Part shown: positions 23,949 through 32,963 of the stretch, one piece after another | Layout: every line of letters starts with the position of its first letter | Position numbering within the stretch: the first letter of the stretch is position 1 | Assembly (NCBI RefSeq): GCF_000445125.1 | Contig: NZ_ATHL01000061.1 | Coordinates: 1 to 36,023, forward strand | Length of the DNA: 36,023 bases | Direction: 5' to 3' | Origin: Novosphingobium lindaniclasticum LE124 | GTDB lineage: Bacteria; Pseudomonadota; Alphaproteobacteria; Sphingomonadales; Sphingomonadaceae | The notes under the pieces: generated by a model | Told to the model about the DNA's origin: nothing | Databases searched by the model: none | Seen by the model: the letters and a program-made list of their open reading frames with translations, nothing else | Made by a program: the position numbers and the translations under genes

Positions 23949-25656
23949 GAAGACCTCCCTTCGCGGCATTGCGGGCGGCGGCGAAGGCCGCACGGTCCTG
24001 TGTCAGCAATTGGGAATCCCGTCCAAGCCAGAGCATGTGGTCGAACGCGAAAGCGTCGGGCCGGCAGGTGAAGACGATGATGGTCGTCTCCCGGTCGTCC
24101 AGCCGCTTCAGCGCGGCACGCAGTTCCTCCACCGGCACCATGTCGAACAGGGCCGAGAGAATGAGCACGCGGGGACGGGCCAGCAGCGCTCCGGCCAGCT
24201 TCAGCCGCATCGTCTCGGCGCGGGTCATCGGCCAGCCGGTCGAGGACAGGAGGCAGTCCATGCCGCCTTCGAGAGTGACGATCCGGTCGCCCAGGCCGAC
24301 CACGTCCAGCACGTCCAGAACTTCCGAGGAATCCGCCTGCGGATTGGCGAGGCGCAAGTAGTCCCGGATGGTGATCTCGACGATATCCGGCCGATCGAGC
24401 ACGATCACGTCGCTGCGCAGGCGATAGATGTTGAGCGCCGCGATATCCGCCCCGCCCAGGCTGATGAGCCCCTCGTCCGCCCGGTAATGGCGCTTGAGCA
24501 GACGGCTGAGCAGGCGGTCCACGCCCGGATCGCCGGCCGCCACGGCGTGCGTCCCCGAGGGAATGTCCAGATCGAAACGGGCGCGCCCGCCTTCCGCCGC
24601 AATCGCCACCCGGCGCAGCGACAGCGCTCCGTTGCGCGGCCGGGCATCGCCTTGGCCGCGCGGCGCGAGGTCTTCCACGGGAATGGCATGGAAGAGCGAG
24701 AGTTCCTCCACCGCTGCGACCAGGTCGTAGAAAGTGTCGAGATAAGGCCCAAGCTGCGCGGCGCCATAGAACACGCTCGAAAGGATCAGTTCCGCCGCGA
24801 CGAGTTGACCGATCGAAAGCTGGCCGCGAATGACCAGCCAGCCGCCCAGCGCCAGCAGGGCCGCGCTGGCCAGGGCATAGAGCAGCAGCAGAGCCACGCT
24901 CTGCGGGAAGGTCGAACTGAAATGCTCGCGGTGCGCATCGATGTAAGCCGCCGTGCGCATCTCCGACATGTCCATCGCATAGTCGAGATGGCGGCTCGAT
25001 TTGTAGAAGCCGTTGGAGGCGCCCACGCTCTCCAGCCAATGCGCCGTCTCGTACTTGCGGTGACTCAGCGCCACGCCGCTTTCCATCGCGCTGCGCGCCC
25101 AGATCTTCCAGATCAGGTAAACCGCCAGGACGAACAGCAAGTTGAACGCCAGAAACACCGGGTGGTAGAACGAGGTGACGATGAAGCCGATCATCGCCTG
25201 GAAGAAGATCGTAAACCCGCCGATCAGCAGCGAGGGGATCGCCTTCTGAACGTTCGCGATCTCGAAGAAGCGGTTGAACAGGTCGCTGCGCCGCTCGTCT
25301 TGGAAGAAGGGGTTCTGGGCATGGACCGCCTGCAGGGTGATCTCCGCCACCGAACGCGCGAAAAGGCGCCTGCGGAAGATCTCCATCACATAGCTGCGCA
25401 GCGCGCCCAGCAGCGACCACAGCGCCAGAAGCCCGAACAGCACGGCCGCCAGCGTGAACAGCGGCACGGGCAGCGCCGTATTCGCCACCGAGTTGATCAG
25501 CATCTGCACCGAGATCGGGGTGGCGAGCGACAGCAGGCCGATCGCGGCGCCGTAGATCATCGCCATCGTCATGAAGGGGCGGTCCGGCGCCAGCACGCCG
25601 CGTGCCCAGTTCATGAATGTGCCCCAATCTATCCGTCCTTGGGGACCGGCTGCCAT
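23932..25656 (-). CDS. ABC exporter-like protein with degenerate ATPase domain
   Basis: The 574-aa protein has the layout of a type I ABC exporter: a six-helix membrane domain (about residues 25-320) and a C-terminal nucleotide-binding domain (about 345-560). All ATPase motifs are altered. The Walker A position reads GDPGVDRL (residues 375-382), with Arg for the essential Lys and Leu for Ser/Thr. The Q-loop has Asp, the LSGGQ position reads MTRAE, Walker B reads LILSA with no Asp-Glu, and the H-loop His is Cys (FTCRPD). It is therefore not expected to hydrolyse ATP. The frame is intact and the operon context (overlaps with HlyD and TolC genes) is preserved, so it is not a simple pseudogene. 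The ATG at 25656 follows GAGGAAG. There is no N-terminal C39 peptidase. Confidence 0.88.
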   Translation of the reverse strand: MAAGPQGRIDWGTFMNWARGVLAPDRPFMTMAMIYGAAIGLLSLATPISVQMLINSVANTALPVPLFTLAAVLFGLLALWSLLGALRSYVMEIFRRRLFARSVAEITLQAVHAQNPFFQDERRSDLFNRFFEIANVQKAIPSLLIGGFTIFFQAMIGFIVTSFYHPVFLAFNLLFVLAVYLIWKIWARSAMESGVALSHRKYETAHWLESVGASNGFYKSSRHLDYAMDMSEMRTAAYIDAHREHFSSTFPQSVALLLLYALASAALLALGGWLVIRGQLSIGQLVAAELILSSVFYGAAQLGPYLDTFYDLVAAVEELSLFHAIPVEDLAPRGQGDARPRNGALSLRRVAIAAEGGRARFDLDIPSGTHAVAAGDPGVDRLLSRLLKRHYRADEGLISLGGADIAALNIYRLRSDVIVLDRPDIVEITIRDYLRLANPQADSSEVLDVLDVVGLGDRIVTLEGGMDCLLSSTGWPMTRAETMRLKLAGALLARPRVLILSALFDMVPVEELRAALKRLDDRETTIIVFTCRPDAFAFDHMLWLGRDSQLLTQDRAAFAAARNAAKGGLHALPR

Positions 25657-26046
25657 CGACGTTTCTTCCTCTTCAACGGGGCGCCTCGGGCGCCCGAACG
25701 AACGTCTTGGCAGAGAGGAATGCTCAGGCCGGGGCGGATGCACTCCAGGGTCGCCGCAACGCGACCGGGGCCTCTATCGCCTGATCTGTTGGGATGGATG
25801 TATTGCGCGTTACAATGCGTGTCTAAACGCACGGACGGGAGACGACGGACGTTCCCCCCGGGGCAGGACGAACCGCGCTCCGGCGCGCTGCCTGCTACGG
25901 ATCAGATCGTGCACCGTAGTTAGACGTATGCCCCGGTTAGACAATCAGTACGGGATCGGGATTAGCCTGCCGAGATGATCGTCAGCAATTCCTGAGACTC
26001 GATGCGCGATGATGCTGGCCTGGCGCTTGAACGCGGTGACATTCCC
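25657..26046. promoter_or_regulatory. Divergent region between export operon and signalling operon
   Basis: The stretch of about 390 bp holds no gene I can support. It must contain promoters for the minus-strand ABC operon and the plus-strand kinase operon. GTTAGAC occurs at 25919-25925 and 25936-25942 (17 bp start to start). A related GTCTAAAC lies at 25821-25828, within the small hairpin TGCGT/ACGCA. These may be binding sites. No convincing -35/-10 pair was found. Confidence 0.35.
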
Positions 26047-29013
26047 ATGACGCTCGTGTCGCGAAGGGAAAACTGGTCTGCCCGCCACGCGACGGCCATT
26101 GCCATTGCCATCGCCATCATCACCGCCAGCTTCCTGTTCGCAGCTCTGATCTTCATCAGCCAGAGCGCCTCGGCCGATCGGGCCAGAGGCTGGGTGGAGC
26201 ATACCTACACGGTCCGTCGCCACATCTCGCTCCTGCAGAACCTCTATCAAGGCGCTCAAGCTGCGCAGCCCGGCTATCTCCTGACCGGCGACCCCGGCTT
26301 TCTCCAGTCCTATCGCGATGCTCTGCGCGACAGCAAAAACGCCTCTCCGAGCGATACCCGGACACCGATGCGCCGGTCGATCCGGCAGGAACTGGCGCTG
26401 CTGCGCCGCATGACCGCCGACAATCCATCCCAGCGCGCCAATCTCGACGAACTGGAGGTGAGAAGCCAGGCCCTGCTCGACCATCTGGCGGCGGGCGTAG
26501 AGAAACGCACGACCGGACGGGCGGCCACGATCGAGGACGAGCTGAAACAGGGCGCCGCGCTCATGGCGCGGGTCGGCGAACAGCTCGCCATCATGACGGC
26601 AGAGGAACAGCATCTGCTGAAGCAGCGACAGGAGATCGACGCTGCCAACCTCGATCACAACAAGTGGCTGACAGGAGGCATCTCGCTGGCGTCCTATCTG
26701 GGCATGGTCCTGGCCGTCTGGTTCTATCAGCGCAGCCGCGGCCGTTCGCTCGCTCAGGAAAGGCTGTACACGCAGGAACTGGAAAGGCGCGAGGAAGAAC
26801 TGAAGGTCCAGCAGGAAGAACTGAAGGCGTCGAACGAGGAAATCGAGGCCTCCAACGAGGAACTGGAGGAAAAGACCTGCGCGCTGGAGGAGCAGAACGA
26901 GCGAATCCAGGCACAGGCCGACGATCTCGAGGCCGCGAAACGCCTGGTCGAGCAGAAAGTGCGGGAGGTCGAACAGTCATCGAAATACAAGTCCGAATTC
27001 CTTGCCAACATGAGCCATGAGTTGCGCACGCCGCTCAACTCGCTGCTGATCCTGTCGCGCAGCCTGGCCGCCAACGAGACGGGCAACCTTACCGAGGAGC
27101 AGGCGGAGGAGGCGCGCGTGATCCACAGTGGCGGCCTGGAACTGCTCAACCTCATCAACGACATCCTCGACCTGTCCAAGGTCGAAGCCGGCAAGATCCA
27201 TGTCATGGCCGCGGATATGCCCGTGGATGCCCTGGTCGCGCGCCTTCGCGCGAGTTTCGAGCCGGTGTCCCGTGACAAGGGAGTCGCTTTCCAGATCGAG
27301 CGCGATCCCCTGCTTCCCGCGAATCTCCATACGGACGCCCAGCGGGTGGAACAGATCCTCAAGAACCTGCTGTCCAATGCCTTCAAGTTCACCGCACGCG
27401 GCGCGGTCACTCTGGCTCTGAGGCGCGTGTCGGAAGACGAGACGCTGCAGCGGGCCGAACTCGATCCGGCCCATACCGTGGCTCTGGCCGTGACCGACAC
27501 GGGCATCGGCATAGAAGAAGGCAAGCTGAAGGACATCTTCGAAGCGTTTCAGCAGGAAGACGGATCCATCGATCGTCACTACGGCGGCACGGGCCTGGGC
27601 CTCACCATCGCGCGCAAGTTCGCGCAAGTTCTCGGCGGAGAGATCCACGTCCGCAGCGTCAAGGGAGAGGGATCGACCTTCACGCTCTACCTGCCCGCAG
27701 GACAAGTGGAGCGGTTGGCTGCGCCTGTCGCGCCGGTAGCGGCCCTGCCCGATCCGCCGAACGATGTTCTCCCTGCGCCCAGGCCCTTCGTAGAAGACGA
27801 TCGCCAGGCGATCATCCCCGGTGAGCGGATCCTGCTGGTCATCGAGGACGATCGGGCTTTCGCCATGACCCTGATGAAGACGGCGCGAGCGCGCGGTTAC
27901 AAAGTCCTGGTCGCCGATAACGGCATGACGGGTCTCATGCTGGCGGCCGATCATCCGGTGACGGCCATCCTTCTCGATCTTCGCCTTCCCGACATGAACG
28001 GGCTGCGCGTTCTGGATCAGCTCAAGCATGGGCTGAACACCCGGCACATCCCCGTGCACGTCATTTCCGCGATCGACGAGGGCGACGTTCCGGCAACGCC
28101 GCGCGGGGCGGCCTTGGGCTATCTGGCGAAGCCGGTAAGCGAGGAAGACCTCGACCGCGCCTTCGTCCGCATCGAGACGGTGCTGGAGACCGAGATAAAA
28201 CGCGTGCTCCTGATCGAGGATGACCGGGCGACGCAAACGGCCATCCGCAGCCTCCTCGCCCACAAACGGATCGAGATCGTCGTCTGCGAAACCGGCACCG
28301 CAGCGCTCCAGCAGATGGCCTCTGGCGACTTCGGCTGCGTCATTCTCGACCTGAGCTTGCCGGACATGACCGGCTTCGAGTGGCTCCAAGCGGCGGAAGA
28401 CCTGGAAGGCCATCGTCCGCCGGTCATCGTTCATACCGCGCGCGACCTCACCGAGGAGGAAAACCGCAGCCTGGTGCAATATACCGAAAGCGTCATCATC
28501 AAGGGAGCCTCCTCGCCGGAGCGCCTGCTCGATGAAGTGACCTTGTTCCTGCACAGCGTGGAATCCAGCCTCTCGCACCAGCAGCGAGCTCTCATCCGCA
28601 TGCACCACGACCCGGACGAGGCCCTGAAGGACCGGACGATCCTGCTGGTCGACGACGATATGCGAAACACTTTCGCCTTGTCCAAGGCGCTCAAGAAGCA
28701 TGGTCTAACCCTCGTCATTGCCGACAACGGGCAGATGGCGCTCGACAGCCTGCGCGAGAACCCGCGGATCGAACTGGTGATCATGGATGTGATGATGCCC
28801 GTGATGGACGGCTATCAGGCCATCCGGGAAATTCGCAGGAATCGGGAATGGGCGAACCTGCCGATCGTCGCCCTCACCGCGCGCGCGATGCCGGGAGAGG
28901 CGGAGAGCTGCATCGAGGCAGGAGCCAACGATTACATGACCAAGCCGGTCGACATCGACCGGTTGCTGACGCTGCTGCGGATCTGGCTGTTCCGCCAGGA
29001 GCAGGCGGCATGA
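26047..29013 (+). CDS. CHASE3 hybrid histidine kinase with three receiver domains
   Basis: The 988-aa sensor kinase begins with a membrane helix, a periplasmic CHASE3 domain (from VEHTYTVRRHISLLQNLYQG to about residue 180) and a second helix near 215-230. A long coiled coil (EELKVQQEELKASNEEIEAS) leads to the HisKA domain with phospho-acceptor His324 (NMSHELRTPLN). The HATPase domain has the N box near 431, DTGIGI near 484 and GGTGLGL near 513. Three receiver domains follow, with phospho-accepting Asp644, Asp768 and Asp914. All key residues are present, although the second receiver is the most diverged. The start is uncertain: ATG 26047 (weak GGTGA) or ATG 26002. Its stop overlaps the CheR start (ATGA). 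Confidence 0.92.
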   Translation: MTLVSRRENWSARHATAIAIAIAIITASFLFAALIFISQSASADRARGWVEHTYTVRRHISLLQNLYQGAQAAQPGYLLTGDPGFLQSYRDALRDSKNASPSDTRTPMRRSIRQELALLRRMTADNPSQRANLDELEVRSQALLDHLAAGVEKRTTGRAATIEDELKQGAALMARVGEQLAIMTAEEQHLLKQRQEIDAANLDHNKWLTGGISLASYLGMVLAVWFYQRSRGRSLAQERLYTQELERREEELKVQQEELKASNEEIEASNEELEEKTCALEEQNERIQAQADDLEAAKRLVEQKVREVEQSSKYKSEFLANMSHELRTPLNSLLILSRSLAANETGNLTEEQAEEARVIHSGGLELLNLINDILDLSKVEAGKIHVMAADMPVDALVARLRASFEPVSRDKGVAFQIERDPLLPANLHTDAQRVEQILKNLLSNAFKFTARGAVTLALRRVSEDETLQRAELDPAHTVALAVTDTGIGIEEGKLKDIFEAFQQEDGSIDRHYGGTGLGLTIARKFAQVLGGEIHVRSVKGEGSTFTLYLPAGQVERLAAPVAPVAALPDPPNDVLPAPRPFVEDDRQAIIPGERILLVIEDDRAFAMTLMKTARARGYKVLVADNGMTGLMLAADHPVTAILLDLRLPDMNGLRVLDQLKHGLNTRHIPVHVISAIDEGDVPATPRGAALGYLAKPVSEEDLDRAFVRIETVLETEIKRVLLIEDDRATQTAIRSLLAHKRIEIVVCETGTAALQQMASGDFGCVILDLSLPDMTGFEWLQAAEDLEGHRPPVIVHTARDLTEEENRSLVQYTESVIIKGASSPERLLDEVTLFLHSVESSLSHQQRALIRMHHDPDEALKDRTILLVDDDMRNTFALSKALKKHGLTLVIADNGQMALDSLRENPRIELVIMDVMMPVMDGYQAIREIRRNREWANLPIVALTARAMPGEAESCIEAGANDYMTKPVDIDRLLTLLRIWLFRQEQAA

Positions 29014-29906
29014 TACCGGATGCCACCGCCCGCCGCCCGCTGCCCGGCGCGCTTCCCGATAGTGCCGATACGTCCCCGGAACCTGCCGGGCGCGAGGTCG
29101 GCGCCATCGAGATATCGTTGCTGCTGGAAGCGATACGCCGGCGCTGGGGTTACGACTTCGCCCACTATTCCCCTGCCTCTCTTCGTCGCCGCCTCGACCA
29201 GGCGCGCAAGGCGGCAGGCCTCGCGCATCTCGGCGATCTGCTCTCGCCCATCCTGCACGACCGGGACTTCTTCGACCGGCTGCTCAGCTTCCTGTCGGTG
29301 ACGGTAACGGAAATGTTCCGCGATCCGCCCTGCTACCGGGCCATACGCGACAGCCTGGTGCCGGTGCTCAAGACCTATCCTTTCATCAAGATCTGGTGCG
29401 CCGGCTGCGCGACGGGCGAGGAAGTCTATTCGCTTGCGATACTCTTGCACGAGGAAGGCTACCTCGACCGGACGCGCCTCTACGCCACCGATTTCAACAA
29501 GATCTCCCTCGATACCGCCGAGAAAGGCATCTATCCCGAGCGGCTCATGCCGGTCTACGCCGCCAATCACCGGCAATCCGGCGGAAGGGCCGCATTTTCG
29601 GACTATTATACGCCGAGCTATGGGTTCGCGCGGATGAAGAGCTTCCTCCGCGACCGGATTACCTTCTCGTACCACAACCTCGTGACGGACGGGGTATTCG
29701 GCGAGATGAACCTGATCTCTTGCCGGAACGTCCTCATCTATTTCGACAAGACCTTGCAAGACCGTGTCCTCGACCTGTTCACCGGCGCGCTGCGCCATGG
29801 CGGCTATCTGTGGCTGGGGACGAAGGAGAGCCTGATGTTCTCGGCCGTCGCGCCGCTCTACGACGCCGTGGACAGCCGTCAGAAGATCTACCGGAAGAAA
29901 GCCTGA
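29010..29906 (+). CDS. CheR-type protein-glutamate methyltransferase
   Basis: The 298-aa enzyme methylates glutamates with S-adenosylmethionine. A Pro-rich N-terminus is followed by the small CheR N-domain (LLLEAIRRRWGYDFAHYSPA), then the SAM-binding motif WCAGCATGEEVYSLA and the conserved NLISCRNVLIYF. The ATG at 29010 overlaps the kinase stop as ATGA, and AGGAG lies upstream. No CheB, CheA, CheW or methyl-accepting protein is present in the window, so its substrate may be a domain of the kinases here rather than a chemoreceptor; that is inference. Confidence 0.93.
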   Translation: MIPDATARRPLPGALPDSADTSPEPAGREVGAIEISLLLEAIRRRWGYDFAHYSPASLRRRLDQARKAAGLAHLGDLLSPILHDRDFFDRLLSFLSVTVTEMFRDPPCYRAIRDSLVPVLKTYPFIKIWCAGCATGEEVYSLAILLHEEGYLDRTRLYATDFNKISLDTAEKGIYPERLMPVYAANHRQSGGRAAFSDYYTPSYGFARMKSFLRDRITFSYHNLVTDGVFGEMNLISCRNVLIYFDKTLQDRVLDLFTGALRHGGYLWLGTKESLMFSAVAPLYDAVDSRQKIYRKKA

Positions 29907-29965
29907 CGGCATGTGTCCGGGCGGGACTGAAACGACCGAAATGCCTCGCCGTGGAGGCAGGATCG

Positions 29966-29991
29966 CGGCGCAGGATCACGGCGCAGGATCA
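29966..29991. repeat. 13-bp tandem duplication before kinase gene
   Basis: CGGCGCAGGATCA occurs twice in a row, 19 bp upstream of the second kinase start codon and just before its GGGAGGAG ribosome binding site. It is probably a recent small duplication. Confidence 0.85.
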
Positions 29992-30009
29992 CGAAGGGAG
30001 GAGAGCGGC

Positions 30010-31170
30010 ATGACGAGCACGATGCTCCGGCAACCGGTGACCGGGCCGGACGCCCTGGCAGAGAATGTCCCGAAGATTCTTCTCGTCGACGATCGCTGGG
30101 AGAACCTGCTGGCGACCGAAAAGGTGCTCAGGCCGCTGCCGGCGCGGATCTTCAAGGCGTCTTCCGGGAACGAGGCGCTGTCCCTGGTGCTGCGCCATCG
30201 CTTCGCCATCGTCCTTCTCGACGTGCAGATGCCCGAGATGGACGGTTTCGAAACGGCCATGCTGATGCAGGAGCACGAGGGCATGGCCGGGGTGCCGATC
30301 ATTTTCGTCACGGCCATTTCCAAGGAGGAAAAATACGCCTCGAGAGCGGCCGAGATCGGCGCGGTGGACTACATCTTCAAACCGATCAATCCTGACATCC
30401 TCAAGAGCAAAGTCGCGGTCTACATCGACCTCTACCTGCAGCGCGAGCAGATCCTGCGTCTCAATGCCGTGCTCTCGCAGTCGAACGAGGAACTGGAGCG
30501 CTTCGCCTATATATGCTCCCACGACATGCAGGAACCGGTCCGCATGATGAACGCCTTCGCCGGTCTCCTGGCCGAGCACGCGGCAGAGAAGCTGGATGAT
30601 GGCAGCAGGCGGTACCTGAACTTCATTCTCGACAATGCGCGGCGCATGCAGAAGATGATCAACGACATTCTCACTTTCTCCCGCGTCGGACGCGAGGATA
30701 TCATCGTGGAAACCGTCGATTGCGAAGCCGTGCTGGCAGAGGTCCTCTCGGAATTCGAGGACCAGATCAGGGAAACGGATGCGCAAGTGACCTATGGCCA
30801 CCTGCCGCGACTGGAAGCCAGTTCCACGCTCGTTCGGATCCTCTTCCAGAACCTGATCGGGAACGCGCTCAAATATCAGGACGGCAATCGTCGTCCCGAA
30901 GTGGAGATCGCGGCCGTCAGGCAGCGCCATGCCTGGCGGTTTGCAGTGAAGGACAACGGCATCGGCATCGACGAGACCTTCCGGTCGCGGATCTTCACCA
31001 TCTTCCAGCGGCTGCACCGCAAGGAGGATTACCCCGGAACCGGCATCGGCCTGTCCACCTGCCGCAAGTTCATCCAGCTCTACGGCGGCGAGATCGATTT
31101 CGTCTCGGCGCCGGGGGAAGGAACGACCTTCCAATTCACACTCCCGGTCAAGGAGGCCCCGCTGCCATGA
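30010..31170 (+). CDS. Receiver-histidine kinase (phytochrome-type HisKA)
   Basis: The 386-aa soluble protein has an N-terminal receiver domain (phospho-acceptor Asp71 in LLDVQMPEMDG, Lys124) followed by a histidine kinase core. His171 lies in SHDMQEPVRMM, the variant H-box common in bacteriophytochrome-related kinases; DNGIGID and GTGIGLSTCRKF form the ATP-binding domain. There is no sensor domain, so the input is probably phosphorylation of its own receiver by the upstream hybrid kinase. The ATG at 30010 follows GGGAGGAG. The stop overlaps the start of the next gene (ATGA). Confidence 0.92.
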   Translation: MTSTMLRQPVTGPDALAENVPKILLVDDRWENLLATEKVLRPLPARIFKASSGNEALSLVLRHRFAIVLLDVQMPEMDGFETAMLMQEHEGMAGVPIIFVTAISKEEKYASRAAEIGAVDYIFKPINPDILKSKVAVYIDLYLQREQILRLNAVLSQSNEELERFAYICSHDMQEPVRMMNAFAGLLAEHAAEKLDDGSRRYLNFILDNARRMQKMINDILTFSRVGREDIIVETVDCEAVLAEVLSEFEDQIRETDAQVTYGHLPRLEASSTLVRILFQNLIGNALKYQDGNRRPEVEIAAVRQRHAWRFAVKDNGIGIDETFRSRIFTIFQRLHRKEDYPGTGIGLSTCRKFIQLYGGEIDFVSAPGEGTTFQFTLPVKEAPLP

Positions 31171-31592
31171 AGCCGTTCAAGATACTGGTCGTCGAGGACA
31201 ATGAAGGCGACGTCGAAATGACGCAGCGGGCATTGGCGAAATCGCCGCATCCCTGTTCGCTGACCATCGCCAACGACGGGATGCATGCTCTCGAACTGCT
31301 TCGGCCGGAACCCGGCACGGGCGCGCCGCTTATCCCGCAGCTCATTCTCCTCGACATCAACATGCCGCGAATGGACGGCAAGGATCTGCTCGTGGCGGTG
31401 AAGTCCGATCCCGGACTGCGCCACATCCCCGTCGTCATGTTCACCTCGTCCGAATCCCCCACGGATATCCGGGAGTGCTACGAGCGTCACGCGAGTTGCT
31501 ACGTGGTCAAACCCTTCAACAGCGGCAAATATACCCAGGCCCTGCACGATGTCGTGAATTTCTGGGGTACGATCAGCCGACTTCCCCATTGA
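31167..31592 (+). CDS. Stand-alone response regulator (Rcp1-like receiver)
   Basis: The 141-aa protein consists of one receiver domain and no output domain. Asp63 (LILLDINMPRMDG), the acidic pair EDN at residues 10-12 and Lys115 (VVKPF) form the phosphorylation site. Its sequence style, with the insert GTGAPLIPQ before the phospho-Asp strand, is that of Rcp1-type regulators that partner phytochrome-like kinases. It overlaps the kinase stop as ATGA, so the two are very likely cognate partners. Confidence 0.93.
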   Translation: MKPFKILVVEDNEGDVEMTQRALAKSPHPCSLTIANDGMHALELLRPEPGTGAPLIPQLILLDINMPRMDGKDLLVAVKSDPGLRHIPVVMFTSSESPTDIRECYERHASCYVVKPFNSGKYTQALHDVVNFWGTISRLPH

Positions 31593-31678
31593 GCGCGCCG
31601 CCGGTCGGGGACGGACCGAAGGGGCACTTGCCAGCGGCGCTGCGAAGCCTATTGGTCGGGGATCCTTGACGATGGAGC

Positions 31679-32899
31679 ATGACCGGCTCGATGAAAAGCC
31701 TGCTCACTTTCCCTCCGGCGCTGGCACTGGCGGCTTTTCTGCCGGGCACGGCTTTCGCGCAGGGCGCGATCGAAACCTTGATCGGACATGTGGACGTACT
31801 TTCGGACGGGGAGGCGCAGATCGACGTCCGCCTGCTCAACACCGGGGCAAGCGATGCCGAAGCCAGCGTGCCGGAACGCGTCGAAGCGCGGCTCGCGCGG
31901 CCGGGCGCCCTGGGCGAGGGACGCACCGTTACGCTGCGGCGAGACAGCGCCACCCCTGCCACGGTCACGGTGGCGCCCGGACGTTTCGCCAGCGTGCGAT
32001 ACCGGCTGGATCGCGCCGGTTTCCAGAACGGCGCCGCGCTTTCCGTTCCTTTCTGGGGCGGTCAAGCGGTGACCCTTCCGGCGGGGGGTCCCCCTGCGGT
32101 TCCTGCGGCCACTTTTGCAAACAGCGCGGCGCAAGCAGAGGCGCCGCCCACGCCGCCGCCTAGCGATCGCACCGTGGGCAATGCCTTCATAGAGAACCTG
32201 AGCGCCTATGAGCCGATCTATGCCGTCTACGGTCCGGGCACCAATAGCGAAGCGCGCATACAGATCAGTTTCAAATACCAACTGTTCGGAAGCCAGGCCG
32301 GCGAAGGGCGACGGCATTGGCGCGACGGTTTCTACTTCGCCTATACGCAGCGGATGTTCTGGGATCTCGGCGCGAACTCCTCGCCGTTCCGCAACATCGA
32401 TTTTCAGCCGGAAATCTTCTATGTCACGCCGCCCAAGGCCTTGTCGGACCAGACCACCGTAAGCGCCCAGATCGGCCTGCGGCACGAGTCGAACGGGCGG
32501 GATGGGACTTTCTCGCGCAGCCTCAACACCGTCTACCTGGCTCCGATGGCGGCGTTCTCGCTGGGCGAGGACCTGCGCCTGACGGTGGCGCCGCGCGCGT
32601 GGCTCTACCTGGGCGACCTTTCGGATAACCCGGATATCCGGCGCTATCGGGGGAACACCGGAGTCTCCGTCGAAATCGGCCAGGAGAATGGGCTGCGGCT
32701 GTCCACCTCCAGCCGCTTCAACCTGGGCAGCGGGAAAGGCTCCGTGGCTGCGGATCTGTCCTATCCCTTGCGCCGCATTCTGGGAGGGGGGCCGGATTTC
32801 TACCTTTTCGGCCAGACTTTCACAGGGTACGGCGAGAACCTTCTGGACTACAACCGGCGCATGACCCGCCTGCGGATCGGCGTGGCACTGGTGCGGTAG
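31679..32899 (+). CDS. pldA: Outer-membrane phospholipase A (PldA/OMPLA)
   Basis: The 406-aa outer-membrane enzyme hydrolyses phospholipids that reach the outer leaflet. A signal peptide ends near residue 27 (GTAFA). The catalytic residues are clear: His269, Ser271 and Asn283 in HESNGRDGTFSRSLN, with the same spacing as His142, Ser144 and Asn156 of E. coli OMPLA. The beta-barrel runs from about residue 170 to the end. The region before it (about 28-165) is an extra domain absent from the 289-aa E. coli enzyme; it looks beta-rich and is followed by a Pro/Ala linker. The start is ambiguous between ATG 31679 and ATG 31691, neither with ideal spacing to GGAG. It follows the signalling operon by 86 bp. 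Confidence 0.92.
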   Translation: MTGSMKSLLTFPPALALAAFLPGTAFAQGAIETLIGHVDVLSDGEAQIDVRLLNTGASDAEASVPERVEARLARPGALGEGRTVTLRRDSATPATVTVAPGRFASVRYRLDRAGFQNGAALSVPFWGGQAVTLPAGGPPAVPAATFANSAAQAEAPPTPPPSDRTVGNAFIENLSAYEPIYAVYGPGTNSEARIQISFKYQLFGSQAGEGRRHWRDGFYFAYTQRMFWDLGANSSPFRNIDFQPEIFYVTPPKALSDQTTVSAQIGLRHESNGRDGTFSRSLNTVYLAPMAAFSLGEDLRLTVAPRAWLYLGDLSDNPDIRRYRGNTGVSVEIGQENGLRLSTSSRFNLGSGKGSVAADLSYPLRRILGGGPDFYLFGQTFTGYGENLLDYNRRMTRLRIGVALVR

Positions 32900-32963
32900 G
32901 ACAGCCAAAAGCGGTACAGATGCTGACCCGCAACCTTGAGGGTTCCGGTTCGTTGCCGCTTGC

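Noticed and set aside
23644..25923. Plus-strand open frame opposite the ABC/HlyD genes
   Set aside because: It is rich in Arg, Gln and His with no fold, and lies opposite well-supported overlapping genes.
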